34,338 bases of DNA from Maribacter ulvicola (GCF_900155985.1 NZ_FTMA01000015.1:1-34338); one strand, 5' to 3'; positions 18,269 to 27,837 are shown, counted from the stretch's first letter. Notes: generated by a model from the sequence alone, not told the origin. Numbers and translations: made by a program.

Positions 18269-21200
18269 CTAAAAATTAAAACCTAAAGAAAATATAAATC
18301 GGTTTCCGTCCCTACCATGGTAGAATCCTAAATTACCGGTTAGCGCACTAAATCCAGATATCCAGACAGAACCGCCGTAGTCATTATGCCATTGCGTAGA
18401 ATCATCATTATCTGACCAAATTCTACCGTAATCGAACCCTGCACTTACGCCCAATTGTATGGGTATAAAATTAGTTCTAAACCTGGTTACACCCACTCTA
18501 AGGTCTGTACTTTGATAAAATGCAGATTTACCATTAAATCGTTCATTTCTGTAAGCTCTTAAACTTGTATTACCACCCAACACGGCACCATGGTAAAATT
18601 CATAATTATCACCAATAATAGTTTCACCGGCTAATTTAGTAGCAATAACGGCTATACCACTTGGGTGTAATGGATATGTAAGAGACAGTGATGGCTTTAC
18701 AAAAGCAAAACTATTATCAAATCCGTTTATATTAGAGGTATACCCAGTAGCAATGTTAGCGGCCATAGCACGGTTTGGAAAAGACGGATCATTTTGGTTT
18801 TTATACCCATACCCTACTTCACCAGTCACATAAAGTTGTTGTTCATACACGTCATTACCCTCTGCAAATACTTGCCCTACAAAACGCTCATCATCATTTG
18901 CCACTTCAAAAGATTCTAATGATGACTTCACATGGTATTCACTGCTTTCACTTTTATGCACTAGGTATGGTGAAAAGTTCCATTCTCTAATACGCACTCT
19001 ATTATAATCCTTGTCCGCATCGGTATCATTCTGAGAATCATTACCTTCTCCAAAATAATTCATTGTAAAATTAGGACTCGTGTATTTTGCATCGAAACCT
19101 AAATTCCAATTATAGAATACGTGTGCAAATTCTGCATTATAATCTATAGCAAAACCATTTGTAGCGAAGAAATATTCTGCACCTATGGTATGTTGCGTTT
19201 TAAATGGGTTGTTGGCCAAACTATAGGTGGTAAAACGATTTTTAAGTCCAATTCTAAAACCTGTATCACCATCATACCCTATACTTGGAAAAATAATATT
19301 CTCATTATATTTTCTTTTTTGATAGTGATACGTATTGATGTCATAAGAATCTGTCAGCCATTTTTTAGCACTAGCATTTACAATGGTATTGTTCTTGCTC
19401 TTAAAATCATATAGCTTTACTTTCTTGGTATTTTTAAAATCATAGGTGTCATTTTTTTTGCCTCCTATAATTTTAATATTAATATAGTCCTTGCCATCTC
19501 CATTAACTGTAAACGTATCTTTACCATCTAAACCATACACCCATATTTCTTTTGTTTGTTTTGCAGTAAATGTGTTCTTATAAACTAAAGTATCATGGGC
19601 AATTGAGATATTGGTTTCTCCGTTAGGTTTTCTAGTGATAACAAAATTATCATCTTCTTCAGTACCTAGAACAACCTCAAAATTATTTAAATAATCGTAG
19701 TAAGTTTTAGCTATAGATTGCAATCTATTACGGCGAGCCTGCAAGTTCTTTTTAATTTTATCTATACTACTGTCCTGTGCATCTTGAGGTAAGGAACTAA
19801 AGGCTTTATCAATATCCTCATCGGATAAATTTTCTTGAATGAAATCAACTTGTTTCTTCCAGTCCTCCCAATTAGCGGTTTTTATAAAAGATTTATCCAA
19901 CGGATAACCAGAAAAGTTAAACCACTTTGTATTCTTTACATCATCATTGTAACTTTCCATTTTACGAAGCAATGGAAAAGCAAATTTTAAGACACTTATT
20001 ATAGTTCCGTCGTATTTTGGAAAAGCCTGGTCCCAATCGCGTGGTATAGCTTCATATCTCTTTTTTCCGTCTTCGGTTTTGTACTGCGCCCAACGCCATT
20101 GATCTTGATGACGGTCCCAATTGCCAACGAGCATATCAAATAAGCGCGCACGAATAAAGCTAGCTTCATCTACGTATGAATCTTTGGTTTTCATCAATTC
20201 TAAACGAAGGTCGGTGGTATTGATGATATCATCTGGCGTACCAAAGGTTATAAAATTTTTGTTCTCATCGCCCACATGTTCCTCTAACATAAAGAGCGCG
20301 TTGCCGTAATCTTCATTATAAATACCCAAGCCTTTTTGTTTGGGCACATAGTAAACTTTAGGGTTTGCATGCAATACCTTTAGCGTTTCAGATAGTTCAT
20401 TCATGGCAAATTGAGCATACGGGTGCGCCGTGGTATAAAAATCCATTAAATAACGTTCGGCAACGGTATTATCAAGATAGTCTTCTACATAATGGTCATT
20501 AATGGCATTAGTTTGAAGAAAACGTACTGCACTCTTACGTAAAGCCCTTAATGTGTATTCATTATCATTATCATCTATTAGTCTAAGTGATCTAGATTGC
20601 GTGCCTCCACCCTCAGAAATAGGTTTCACATTATTAGGTAATTCATCTATATATAAAACGGGAGCTTCTATTTCTTTACTATATAAACTTCTATAATGGT
20701 CTCCCCAAAAAAGTTTATAGAATCCACTTTTGTCCGTTTCTTCATTGGTGTAGATAGATGCTTTTGCTGTAGTAGCATTTGTTTTCTTTGGATAAGAAAC
20801 ATCACTAATTGACAACCTTTCTCTTTTAATTTTTTGTACAAAAGCAACGTTAGATGCACCGTTCTTAATTTCAATAAAATCAACCTCAGAACTACCATCA
20901 TTATAAACAGTTAATTTAGCATAACCATTTTGTTCAGATTCAAAATGTTCTTCTTTAGGCGCTCGTGCTTTTTCAGTTTTACCTACTGCTCCGCTTATAA
21001 TTTGAGGTATACCATCATCTTCTAGGTATTGTAAATTTCTATCTTTACCAGAAACAAAAATGACATCATTAAACTGACTTGCTATAGTTTCCATTCTACC
21101 ACGTAAATTTCTATTTTCTTTATTCTGATATGATTCCGGTGTAAAGCCACCCATTTTGTCAAACAAAGAAATTTTAGAATTACTCATAACCGGTTGATAA

Positions 21201-21832
21201 ACAGCTACAATGACCGTTTTTCCTTGACTATCTTTTAGATCGTCTTTAAACTCTGCCAAAAACTGATCCCTATTTTTAATTTCACATTCCTGATTAATGT
21301 ACGGGTGATCGTCCCAGTCCTCTAAAAACCATTGAGAATCTACCATTTCTAGCACTACATGATCATTAATGGTTTCTTTCTCTAATGGGCAACCGTCATT
21401 GGGCCAAAATTTAGCTTTACTATTATCTTGTAAAAACGACTCTAGATCATCTATACTCTGTGGAGCTCCGGTCAACCATTCATTCTGGCCAGGCGTTAAA
21501 ATAACATTTCCGTTAAACTCATCCCATAACGTCATCAAAGGTTTTAAATAAGCTTTTTCTTTATCTTGATGTTCTTCTTTTGCAGGAAAGCCCTCGCTAT
21601 TAACCACATTACCTAATAATAACAAAGTAGCATTACTATCATGTTTAGAAGCTGCGTTAATCTCACGCAACACCTGCTCTGCATCTTCAAAAGTAACGTT
21701 ACCCACGTTTGAAGTGATATAAAAAGAATGGGAAACCTCTTTATTTAAAGTAGAATTTAGCTCATTTACTTTTTGAGAAAAGACATGACCCGTTGATATA
21801 GTAAGAATAAAAAGTATGAATTTTAAACGCAT
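18269..21832 (-). CDS. Degenerate calcineurin-like / kinase-like / Omp85-type barrel protein
   Basis: 1187 residues, signal peptide about 1-19. Residues 30-330 follow the order of a calcineurin-like phosphoesterase, but metal ligands are replaced: LLGNVVNSEGFP (71-82) stands where LGDN.YP.GLP is usual, and TPGQNEW (113-119) where PGNHDW is usual. A middle part has YTLRALRKS (about 425-433), GNWDRHQDQW (about 567-576) and IPRDWDQAF (about 593-601), which recall the Lys, catalytic loop and metal Asp of CotH/FAM20-like kinases. From about 830 the chain is strand-rich and ends FIFSLGFNF, like the bacterial surface antigen (Omp85) barrel. It is probably exposed at the outer membrane, with the N-terminus in the periplasm or at the surface. 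Domain order is seen; activity is not established. Confidence 0.7.
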   Translation of the reverse strand: MRLKFILFILTISTGHVFSQKVNELNSTLNKEVSHSFYITSNVGNVTFEDAEQVLREINAASKHDSNATLLLLGNVVNSEGFPAKEEHQDKEKAYLKPLMTLWDEFNGNVILTPGQNEWLTGAPQSIDDLESFLQDNSKAKFWPNDGCPLEKETINDHVVLEMVDSQWFLEDWDDHPYINQECEIKNRDQFLAEFKDDLKDSQGKTVIVAVYQPVMSNSKISLFDKMGGFTPESYQNKENRNLRGRMETIASQFNDVIFVSGKDRNLQYLEDDGIPQIISGAVGKTEKARAPKEEHFESEQNGYAKLTVYNDGSSEVDFIEIKNGASNVAFVQKIKRERLSISDVSYPKKTNATTAKASIYTNEETDKSGFYKLFWGDHYRSLYSKEIEAPVLYIDELPNNVKPISEGGGTQSRSLRLIDDNDNEYTLRALRKSAVRFLQTNAINDHYVEDYLDNTVAERYLMDFYTTAHPYAQFAMNELSETLKVLHANPKVYYVPKQKGLGIYNEDYGNALFMLEEHVGDENKNFITFGTPDDIINTTDLRLELMKTKDSYVDEASFIRARLFDMLVGNWDRHQDQWRWAQYKTEDGKKRYEAIPRDWDQAFPKYDGTIISVLKFAFPLLRKMESYNDDVKNTKWFNFSGYPLDKSFIKTANWEDWKKQVDFIQENLSDEDIDKAFSSLPQDAQDSSIDKIKKNLQARRNRLQSIAKTYYDYLNNFEVVLGTEEDDNFVITRKPNGETNISIAHDTLVYKNTFTAKQTKEIWVYGLDGKDTFTVNGDGKDYINIKIIGGKKNDTYDFKNTKKVKLYDFKSKNNTIVNASAKKWLTDSYDINTYHYQKRKYNENIIFPSIGYDGDTGFRIGLKNRFTTYSLANNPFKTQHTIGAEYFFATNGFAIDYNAEFAHVFYNWNLGFDAKYTSPNFTMNYFGEGNDSQNDTDADKDYNRVRIREWNFSPYLVHKSESSEYHVKSSLESFEVANDDERFVGQVFAEGNDVYEQQLYVTGEVGYGYKNQNDPSFPNRAMAANIATGYTSNINGFDNSFAFVKPSLSLTYPLHPSGIAVIATKLAGETIIGDNYEFYHGAVLGGNTSLRAYRNERFNGKSAFYQSTDLRVGVTRFRTNFIPIQLGVSAGFDYGRIWSDNDDSTQWHNDYGGSVWISGFSALTGNLGFYHGRDGNRFIFSLGFNF

Positions 21833-22012
21833 GAAAGTGTATTTGTTTATCTAATTGATGATTTTATAATTGATTCCTTAACAATGAAATTTGATACATA
21901 CATAGTAACCAAGACCAATAAGGCTCAGTAACAACAATAATATTGATAGAACCAAGTAATTTTTAACTTAAAATAGCAGCAAAGTCCTTACCTCAATAAC
22001 ACTATTATATTG

Positions 22013-22040
22013 CAAAAATAGACAGGGAACCAACAGCAAA
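22013..22040 (-). promoter_or_regulatory. Candidate promoter for the large barrel gene
   Basis: On the minus strand TATTTTTG (22020-22013) fits the Bacteroidota -7 consensus TAnnTTTG, and TTTG (22040-22037) lies 16 bases upstream as a -33 element, slightly closer than usual. It would give a 5' leader of roughly 170 bases before the ATG at 21832. This is the main signal I see on the minus strand of the 497-base divergent gap 21833-22329. Confidence 0.4.
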
Positions 22041-22286
22041 TTAACTCTATTAAGAATTTAAGTAACCATAAAGATCGCCGCTATAATCAACCCCTATGCT
22101 GACCAAAAGCTTTTGTATTTTACACCTTTTAAGATGATAGAAAATACCTTAAAAAATTTGCTCAACAATTATACGTAACAACATAAGAGTACATGCTTGC
22201 ACATATAGGCATACAAAAAAATCAATAAAAAAAGTAGTATATGTTATCCTCTTAGACCCATTATTCAGTTCTTTCCAAAATGAGAA

Positions 22287-22294
22287 TAAATTTG
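22287..22294 (+). promoter_or_regulatory. Candidate -7 element for the DUF3095 gene
   Basis: TAAATTTG is a perfect match to the Bacteroidota -7 consensus and lies 35 bases before the ATG at 22330. No TTTG or TTG is seen at the expected distance upstream, so the -33 element is weak or absent. Confidence 0.4.
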
Positions 22295-22329
22295 TAATTT
22301 CACTATTACCTACAACCGTTAATGAGCAA

Positions 22330-23493
22330 ATGAAAAATACCAACTTCTATACTGAACTTAAGAAGTCTAAAAAATCTCTTGTTGCTCTTTTAGCAGATGA
22401 AGCTGACTTTAAAAATGTGCCGCTAACTTGGTATGTTATCGTTGTAGATATACAAAATTCAACACAAGCGGTGACAGATGGCAAGCATCATCAAGTAAAC
22501 TTAACCGCCACCGGTAGTATTATATCCGTATTAAATACTATACGTAAATTTAAACATAATATAGAGATTCCTTATTTTTTTGGTGGTGACGGGGCTACGT
22601 TCCTATTACCATCTAGCCTGCTAAACAAAGTTATTACCGTACTTGAAAATTATAGTATACACATTAAAAGAAAGACCAATTTGGTATTGCGGGTAGGTCA
22701 TATTGCCGTTAAAGATCTTATATCAGAAAAGTGTCATTTAAAGATTGCCAAACACCAACTAACGCAACGGCTGGCCATCCCCATAATTCTAGGCAATGGC
22801 TTACACAAGGCAGAAGACGTTATTAAATCTAATTTTAAAGAAATACCACTTTCTAATTTCAATGAAAGTTTATTGAATTTAAAAGGGATGGAATGCAGAT
22901 GGGAAAAAGTGAATCCTGATCACGACCAAGCCAAAGTTGTATGCTTATTGCTAGATTCCGTTGTAGAAAAAAATCAAAGAGCCGTCTACAAAGAAGTGCT
23001 GGTAAAGATGGATGAAGTTTTTGGAAACTTTAATGACAGGCAACCCATTAAGAGTGAACGTCTAAAGCTAGATACCAGCTATAATAAAATATGGGAAGAA
23101 ATGAAGGTAAGCCTTGTCGATAAAAATTGGCGTTACTTTTTTAAAAATTGGATCCAAACCAATATTGGTCACGCCTACTTTAGTCTCTCTAAAAGTGGAA
23201 AACAATACCTAAAGCAGATAGGTCAACTATCACATTCGTTCATGTTAGATGGTATGATCAATACTATTTTCACGGCTGAGCAAAGCCAGATAGATTCCTT
23301 TGTTGGTTATCTAGATCAATTAGAGGCCGAACATAAAATTATTTACGGTATTCATGTTACCCATGCATCTGTAATGTCTTGCTATATATTGGACAGAAAA
23401 ACCAATCACTCCCATTTTGTAGATGGTACCGAAGGCGGTTATACTTCTGCTGCTAAAATGCTAAAAATGAAGAAAAAGGCTAATATTCCATAA
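22330..23493 (+). CDS. DUF3095 family protein, class III cyclase-like N-terminus
   Basis: 387 residues, no signal peptide, cytoplasmic. The N-terminal 150 residues carry VVDIQNSTQAV and PYFFGGDGATFLLP, which look like the two metal-binding Asp positions of class III nucleotide cyclases, with a hydrophobic strand between. The C-terminal half (about 230-380) is a separate domain with no motif I can name. This fits DUF3095 (PF11294), whose function is not established. It is followed by two small proteins on the same strand. A nucleotide-messenger role is possible but only inferred from motif resemblance. Confidence 0.7.
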   Translation: MKNTNFYTELKKSKKSLVALLADEADFKNVPLTWYVIVVDIQNSTQAVTDGKHHQVNLTATGSIISVLNTIRKFKHNIEIPYFFGGDGATFLLPSSLLNKVITVLENYSIHIKRKTNLVLRVGHIAVKDLISEKCHLKIAKHQLTQRLAIPIILGNGLHKAEDVIKSNFKEIPLSNFNESLLNLKGMECRWEKVNPDHDQAKVVCLLLDSVVEKNQRAVYKEVLVKMDEVFGNFNDRQPIKSERLKLDTSYNKIWEEMKVSLVDKNWRYFFKNWIQTNIGHAYFSLSKSGKQYLKQIGQLSHSFMLDGMINTIFTAEQSQIDSFVGYLDQLEAEHKIIYGIHVTHASVMSCYILDRKTNHSHFVDGTEGGYTSAAKMLKMKKKANIP

Positions 23494-23625
23494 AATCCTG
23501 CGTGTAAAAACCTAAGAATTACAGTAACATCAAATTTATAAGGTCAATTAATATCATATTAGAGCAAATCTATAGCTGTTCATGTGGCTACCTTGCTATC
23601 ATTAGTAATATTTAAAAATGTACAA

Positions 23626-23970
23626 ATGATTACAGAAGACAAAAGTATTCATAAAACAAAAAGTACTGGCGGACTCCAAAATAGCATACCACAGAACAAA
23701 AGTATTGCCCAAAATGAAGACGTAAAAGAGGACATAGCAAAACCCGTAAATAATGGCGGAGTGGCTACTGCAAAGTTTGATTTGCATGTAGAAAAACAGT
23801 GGTTGGCAGTTAAAGATAAGTACTTAGCCAATTTTCCTGAAACCGAAGATATCAATGCAAACGGAGAACAAGATAATTTAGAGTCCTTAATCAGCACTAT
23901 TGCCCATAGAAGGCAGAAATCTGAACAAGAGATACACGATGAAATTATGAACTGGTCTCTAAACAAGTAA
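23626..23970 (+). CDS. Small hypothetical protein, CsbD-like C-terminus
   Basis: 114 residues from the ATG at 23626; a GTG at 23584 would add 14 residues with no supporting signal. The first 45 residues are polar, low in complexity and probably disordered. The C-terminal part (HVEKQWLAVKDKYLANFPE...IAHRRQKSEQEIHDEIMNW) has the spacing of tryptophans, lysines and a final helix seen in CsbD-like stress proteins, but similarity is distant. The stop is two bases before the start of a tiny membrane-protein gene, so the two are likely translated together. Function unknown; a general stress role is inferred. Confidence 0.6.
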   Translation: MITEDKSIHKTKSTGGLQNSIPQNKSIAQNEDVKEDIAKPVNNGGVATAKFDLHVEKQWLAVKDKYLANFPETEDINANGEQDNLESLISTIAHRRQKSEQEIHDEIMNWSLNK

Positions 23971-23972
23971 AC

Positions 23973-24131
23973 GTGAAAAAAATAATGTACTTTTTAATAA
24001 TAGCACTGGTTGTAAGTTGGGTATTAGGTTTTGTTGTTTTCAAGGTTATGGGAGCACTCATACACTTACTTCTTTTACTTGCTGTAGTGTTGTTGGTCTA
24101 CAATTGGCTAAGCAATAAAAAAAGCACCTAA
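23973..24131 (+). CDS. Tiny two-helix membrane protein (lmo0937/DUF5670 type)
   Basis: 52 residues from a GTG at 23973; an in-frame ATG at 23985 would give 48. It consists of two hydrophobic helices (MYFLIIALVVSWVLGFVVF and IHLLLLLAVVLLVYNWL) separated by a short KVMGA turn, with a charged SNKKST tail. This is the pattern of the lmo0937-family membrane proteins that often sit beside CsbD-like stress genes. It starts two bases after the previous stop. Function unknown. Confidence 0.7.
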   Translation: MKKIMYFLIIALVVSWVLGFVVFKVMGALIHLLLLLAVVLLVYNWLSNKKST

Positions 24132-24204
24132 AAACAATACGTCCCTTATGTAAAGCGGCCATAACTTTTTACTGTAGTTAGTAACAAGCACCACATCTTA
24201 TTAC

Positions 24205-24212
24205 TAGTTTTG
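24205..24212 (+). promoter_or_regulatory. Candidate -7 element for the ABC-F gene
   Basis: TAGTTTTG fits TAnnTTTG and lies 18 bases before the ATG at 24231, which would give a short leader. No clear -33 TTTG was found at the right distance. Confidence 0.4.
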
Positions 24213-24230
24213 CATTTTTAAACAAATAGC

Positions 24231-25868
24231 ATGATATCAGTAGATAACCTAGCCGTAGAATTTAGTGGCACTACCCTATTCAGTGACGTTTCTTTTGTCA
24301 TTAACCCAACCGATAAAATTGCCCTCATGGGTAAAAACGGAGCCGGTAAATCTACCATGATGAAAATTATAGCCGGTGAGCAAAAAGGTACACGTGGTAA
24401 TGTAAGAGTGCCAAAAGATGCCGTTATCGCCTATTTACCGCAACACTTGCTCACAGAAGATAATTGTACCGTTTTTGAAGAAGCCGCAAAGGCTTTTAAG
24501 CATGTTTTTAACATGCGCGATGAAATGGATAAGCTCAATAAAGAATTAGAAACCAGAACCGATTATGAAAGCGATGCCTATATGGGCATCATTGAAAAAG
24601 TATCTGATTTAGGAGAAAAATACTATGCCTTAGACGAAGTTAATTATGATGCCGAAGTTGAAAAAGCCTTAAAGGGATTAGGATTTAAACCAGAAGATTT
24701 TACTAGGCAGACCAATGAGTTTAGTGGGGGTTGGCGTATGCGTATAGAACTGGCTAAAATTCTTTTACAAAAACCAGATTTAATTCTTTTAGACGAGCCT
24801 ACAAACCACATAGATATAGAATCTGTTATATGGTTAGAGGATTTCTTATTGAACAAGGCCAACGCCGTAATGGTCATTTCTCATGACAGGGCGTTTATTG
24901 ATAATATTACCAACCGCACCATAGAAGTAACTATGGGGCGCATTTATGATTATAAAGCCAATTATTCCCATTATTTACAATTACGCGAAGACCGTAGATC
25001 ACATCAAATAAAAGCCTACCAAGAGCAACAAAAGTTCATTGCCGATAACATGGCTTTTATAGAACGTTTTAAAGGCACGTACTCCAAAACCAATCAGGTA
25101 ACGTCTAGGGAACGTATGCTAGAGAAGTTGGAAATCATTGAAATTGATGAAATAGATACCTCTTCGTTAAAATTACGTTTTCCGCCAGCACCTAGATCTG
25201 GTGACTACCCTGTTACCGTTAAAGAGGTTTCTAAATCGTATGATGAACATATTGTTTTTAGAGAGGCGAATATGTCTATTGCAAGAGGTGAAAAAGTTTC
25301 TTTTGTGGGCAGAAACGGAGAAGGTAAATCTACCATGATCAAAGCCATTTTAAATGAAATTTCAGTTGAAGGCACTTGTCAATTAGGTCACAATGTAAAA
25401 GTGGGATACTTTGCCCAAAATCAAGCTTCATTGTTGGATCCGGACTTAACCATTTTCCAAACCGTAGATGAAGTGGCTTTTGGGGATATACGTAATCAGA
25501 TCAAAAATATTCTAGGTCGTTTTATGTTCAGTGGCGATGATATCGACAAAAAAGTAAGTATGCTTTCCGGTGGAGAGAAAACGAGGTTGGCAATGGTAAA
25601 GTTATTGCTAGAACCGGTAAATCTTTTAATATTAGATGAACCTACCAATCACTTAGATTTGAAATCTAAGGATGTATTGAAAGAAGCATTAGCTACCTAT
25701 GATGGTACACTTATTCTTGTATCTCACGATAGAGATTTTCTGCAAGGTTTATCGCAAAAGGTATTTGAATTTAAAGAGCAACGCGTTATAGAACATTTTG
25801 AAACCATTGATGCTTTCTTAGAGCGAAATAGAATTAAGAGTATAGCAGAGATTAATTTGATGAAGTAA
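24231..25868 (+). CDS. ABC-F family ATPase (YbiT/Uup type)
   Basis: 545 residues with two ABC domains and no membrane segments. Domain 1: Walker A GKNGAGKST, signature FSGGWRMR, Walker B LILLDEPTNHID. Domain 2: Walker A GRNGEGKST, signature LSGGEKTR, Walker B LLILDEPTNHLD, switch VSHDRDF. The linker of about 80 residues between them (YLQLREDRRSHQIKAYQEQQ...) is the interdomain region by which ABC-F proteins reach the ribosomal P-tRNA. It is therefore a soluble translation factor of the ABC-F group, closest in feel to YbiT. It has its own promoter-like element and is the last normal chromosomal gene before the cassette region. Confidence 0.93.
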   Translation: MISVDNLAVEFSGTTLFSDVSFVINPTDKIALMGKNGAGKSTMMKIIAGEQKGTRGNVRVPKDAVIAYLPQHLLTEDNCTVFEEAAKAFKHVFNMRDEMDKLNKELETRTDYESDAYMGIIEKVSDLGEKYYALDEVNYDAEVEKALKGLGFKPEDFTRQTNEFSGGWRMRIELAKILLQKPDLILLDEPTNHIDIESVIWLEDFLLNKANAVMVISHDRAFIDNITNRTIEVTMGRIYDYKANYSHYLQLREDRRSHQIKAYQEQQKFIADNMAFIERFKGTYSKTNQVTSRERMLEKLEIIEIDEIDTSSLKLRFPPAPRSGDYPVTVKEVSKSYDEHIVFREANMSIARGEKVSFVGRNGEGKSTMIKAILNEISVEGTCQLGHNVKVGYFAQNQASLLDPDLTIFQTVDEVAFGDIRNQIKNILGRFMFSGDDIDKKVSMLSGGEKTRLAMVKLLLEPVNLLILDEPTNHLDLKSKDVLKEALATYDGTLILVSHDRDFLQGLSQKVFEFKEQRVIEHFETIDAFLERNRIKSIAEINLMK

Positions 25869-25921
25869 ATATTTCTCTTGCTTTTTCAATTTATTAAATT
25901 ACAGGTAAAAATGAGAATAGA

Positions 25922-25939
25922 TGTAATTGTGCACATATA
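25922..25939 (+). repeat. 18-bp repeat at the left edge of the cassette region
   Basis: An 18-base sequence with the core GTAATTGTGCACATATA occurs here and again at 31368-31385. There it runs straight into the GTTGTGCGT box of the Bro-N cassette. Downstream bases stay similar (GAATTATTGTCAT here, CAATTGTTGTGCG there), so this copy looks like a decayed right half of an attC-like site marking the start of the first cassette. Confidence 0.5.
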
Positions 25940-25978
25940 GAATTATTGTCATTAATGATGAAAAAATAAAATCGTGTA

Positions 25979-26317
25979 ATGGAATTTGACCGAACTGGAA
26001 TAATATTATACACTCTTGAATACAAAAATTGTGTGGAGTTTTATGAAAACATTCTAGGTCTCAAAAAAATGTTTGAGAGTGAAAACCTGACTTGTTTTGA
26101 ATTCGGTCAAGTATATTTAATGGTAGAGTTAGATGACGAATATGATGGACAAAAAACTGGAACGGAACGGACAAAAATGTGTTTGCGTATGAATGTTCCA
26201 AATGTAAAAATGCTTTCGGATAAATTGACTTCGAATAATATAGAAGTGGACTATCAAGAACATTCTTGGGGTATAATTGCAAAATTTCGAGACCCTGACG
26301 GTAATTATTACAACTAA
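25979..26317 (+). CDS. VOC/glyoxalase-fold protein
   Basis: 112 residues, one vicinal-oxygen-chelate unit: opening strand GIILYTLEYKNCVEFYENILGL, then FEFGQVYLMVELDD in the middle, and the closing SWGIIAKFRDPDGNYYN typical of the family. Candidate metal ligands are not all present, so the chemistry cannot be told. Family members include glyoxalases, dioxygenases and antibiotic-binding proteins (bleomycin or fosfomycin resistance type). It is short, A+T-rich and stands alone between two attC-like sequences, as expected of a mobile cassette gene. Confidence 0.75.
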   Translation: MEFDRTGIILYTLEYKNCVEFYENILGLKKMFESENLTCFEFGQVYLMVELDDEYDGQKTGTERTKMCLRMNVPNVKMLSDKLTSNNIEVDYQEHSWGIIAKFRDPDGNYYN

Positions 26318-26323
26318 TAAAAC

Positions 26324-26387
26324 CTATAACGATTTGACAGTTCAGAGCTTCGGAGTGCCAAACGATTTCATATACGAACCGTTAGGC
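26324..26387 (+). repeat. attC-like site after the VOC gene
   Basis: The left box CTATAAC (26324-26330) and right box GTTAGGC (26381-26387) flank a short spacer. The right half, CATATACGAACCGTTAGGC, matches the consensus shared by the other sites (CATAyACgaAaCCGTTrkGC). GTTAGGC fits the integron core-site GTTRRRY exactly. The left box pairs poorly with the right one, as expected if the right box belongs to the next cassette. The VOC cassette's own start box was not found intact. Confidence 0.55.
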
Positions 26388-26412
26388 AAAATATACCACC
26401 ATTAGAATAAAA

Positions 26413-27726
26413 ATGATTACAACACTAAAGAAATCATTAATAGAATTTAATACCAAGCTCTATCTGGTTTTAATATTAATGCTCTTAATTCCGACAATTT
26501 ATAAAACCCTGAGAATATATTATCTGGGTGATTTACCTAATGATTCAGGCTTTAATATTGCTTCTCAGATTATTTGGCTAAATGTAATATTTGAAGTGAT
26601 TCAAGAAGCTATATTACTTCCTCTTTTTTTTCTTTTGGGAAAGTCGATAAATGATAACCTTCAAACTGAAAATAAAATAAAAACAGGACTAATTACAACA
26701 GGAATCATATATCTTTCATTACTTATAATAATTTACTTTTTTGCAGATTCATTATTACTGTTAATGAAACAAAAAGAATCATTGATAAAACTTTCATCAC
26801 ATTATATAAAACTAGAGTCTATAGCTATTTTTCTTTCGGTTGTTTATAGATTTACTTTAATTGTCCTAATCTTATTAGGCAAAGTGAAAAGAATATTTTT
26901 ATTATTGATTACACAAACAATTATTATTATTATCTGTGATTCACTTTTACTGAGTCAATATTCATTTTCAATGCAACTTGGTGTTCTAGGAATAGCTTAT
27001 GGAAACATAATAGTTGAATTAATACTAATTATAATTAGTCTATTTGTTTTAAAAAAAGAGAATGTTTTTTGGTTTAAAAATACTCCTTTAGATTTTTCGT
27101 GGTTAAAAAATTGGTTCAAAATAGGATCTCTTTCTGGATTAGAATCACTAATTAGAAACACTGTATTCATAATTATGATTATCCGATTAATAAATTCTAT
27201 AGAAGGGCAATCTTTTTTTTGGGTTTCAAACAGTTTTATCTGGAGTTGGCTATTAATTCCAATAATTGCGCTAGGAGATTTAATTAAAAAAGAAATTAGT
27301 GAGAAGAAAATTGCTTTAAATAAAGTTATTAATTTTTCAATAATAATTACAACTTCAATTGTTCTAATATGGTTGTCGACAATTCCATTATGGAATTCAT
27401 TTTTTAAAAATTTTATGAATATTAGCAATCCAGAAATTGTTCTCAACATAACAATTACAGCAATTATATACTATATTTCATTTGCTTATAACAATATAAT
27501 TGATAGTGTATTTTATGGATACGGCAGAACTGATTTAATGTTGATACAATCAATTCTAATAAATATAATTTACTATGGTATAGTCTTTTTTACGTTTAAA
27601 TTAACTGAGCTCCAAATCACATTAAATATTATTGTTACTATTTTTGGATTAGGAATTTTATTTGATTCCATTATCACTTTTGGAATTTATAAGTATAGTT
27701 TGAATAGAAATAGTTTAACCAAATAA
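26413..27726 (+). CDS. MATE-like multidrug/flippase membrane protein
   Basis: 437 residues and about a dozen hydrophobic segments, with short polar loops. The pattern (FNIASQIIWLNVIFEVIQEAILLPLFFLLGKS near the start, repeated helices with an internal twofold pattern) fits the MatE/MOP exporter superfamily. It is strikingly A+T-rich compared with the genes left of 25868, which supports acquisition by transfer. Its cassette starts with GTTAGGCAAA (26381-26390) and ends with the exact reverse complement TTTGCCTAAC (27731-27740), five bases after the stop. The exported substrate is unknown. Confidence 0.7.
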   Translation: MITTLKKSLIEFNTKLYLVLILMLLIPTIYKTLRIYYLGDLPNDSGFNIASQIIWLNVIFEVIQEAILLPLFFLLGKSINDNLQTENKIKTGLITTGIIYLSLLIIIYFFADSLLLLMKQKESLIKLSSHYIKLESIAIFLSVVYRFTLIVLILLGKVKRIFLLLITQTIIIIICDSLLLSQYSFSMQLGVLGIAYGNIIVELILIIISLFVLKKENVFWFKNTPLDFSWLKNWFKIGSLSGLESLIRNTVFIIMIIRLINSIEGQSFFWVSNSFIWSWLLIPIIALGDLIKKEISEKKIALNKVINFSIIITTSIVLIWLSTIPLWNSFFKNFMNISNPEIVLNITITAIIYYISFAYNNIIDSVFYGYGRTDLMLIQSILINIIYYGIVFFTFKLTELQITLNIIVTIFGLGILFDSIITFGIYKYSLNRNSLTK

Positions 27727-27799
27727 ATACTTTGCCTAACAAAGAACTGAGGTAAAAAACAAACAAATTCTTCCTTAATCTGAGACAATAGTATTCTAG

Positions 27800-27837
27800 G
27801 CTCATAGATTCAAAAAACAGATTCTTGAGCTTTTTTT
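27800..27837 (+). terminator. Rho-independent terminator at the left end of the IS
   Basis: The stem GCTCAtAGA/TCTTGAGC (27800-27808 with 27823-27830, one bulge) is followed by seven Ts on the + strand. It would stop transcription entering the element from the MATE gene. The same structure is repeated in copy 2 at 34253-34290. Confidence 0.6.
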
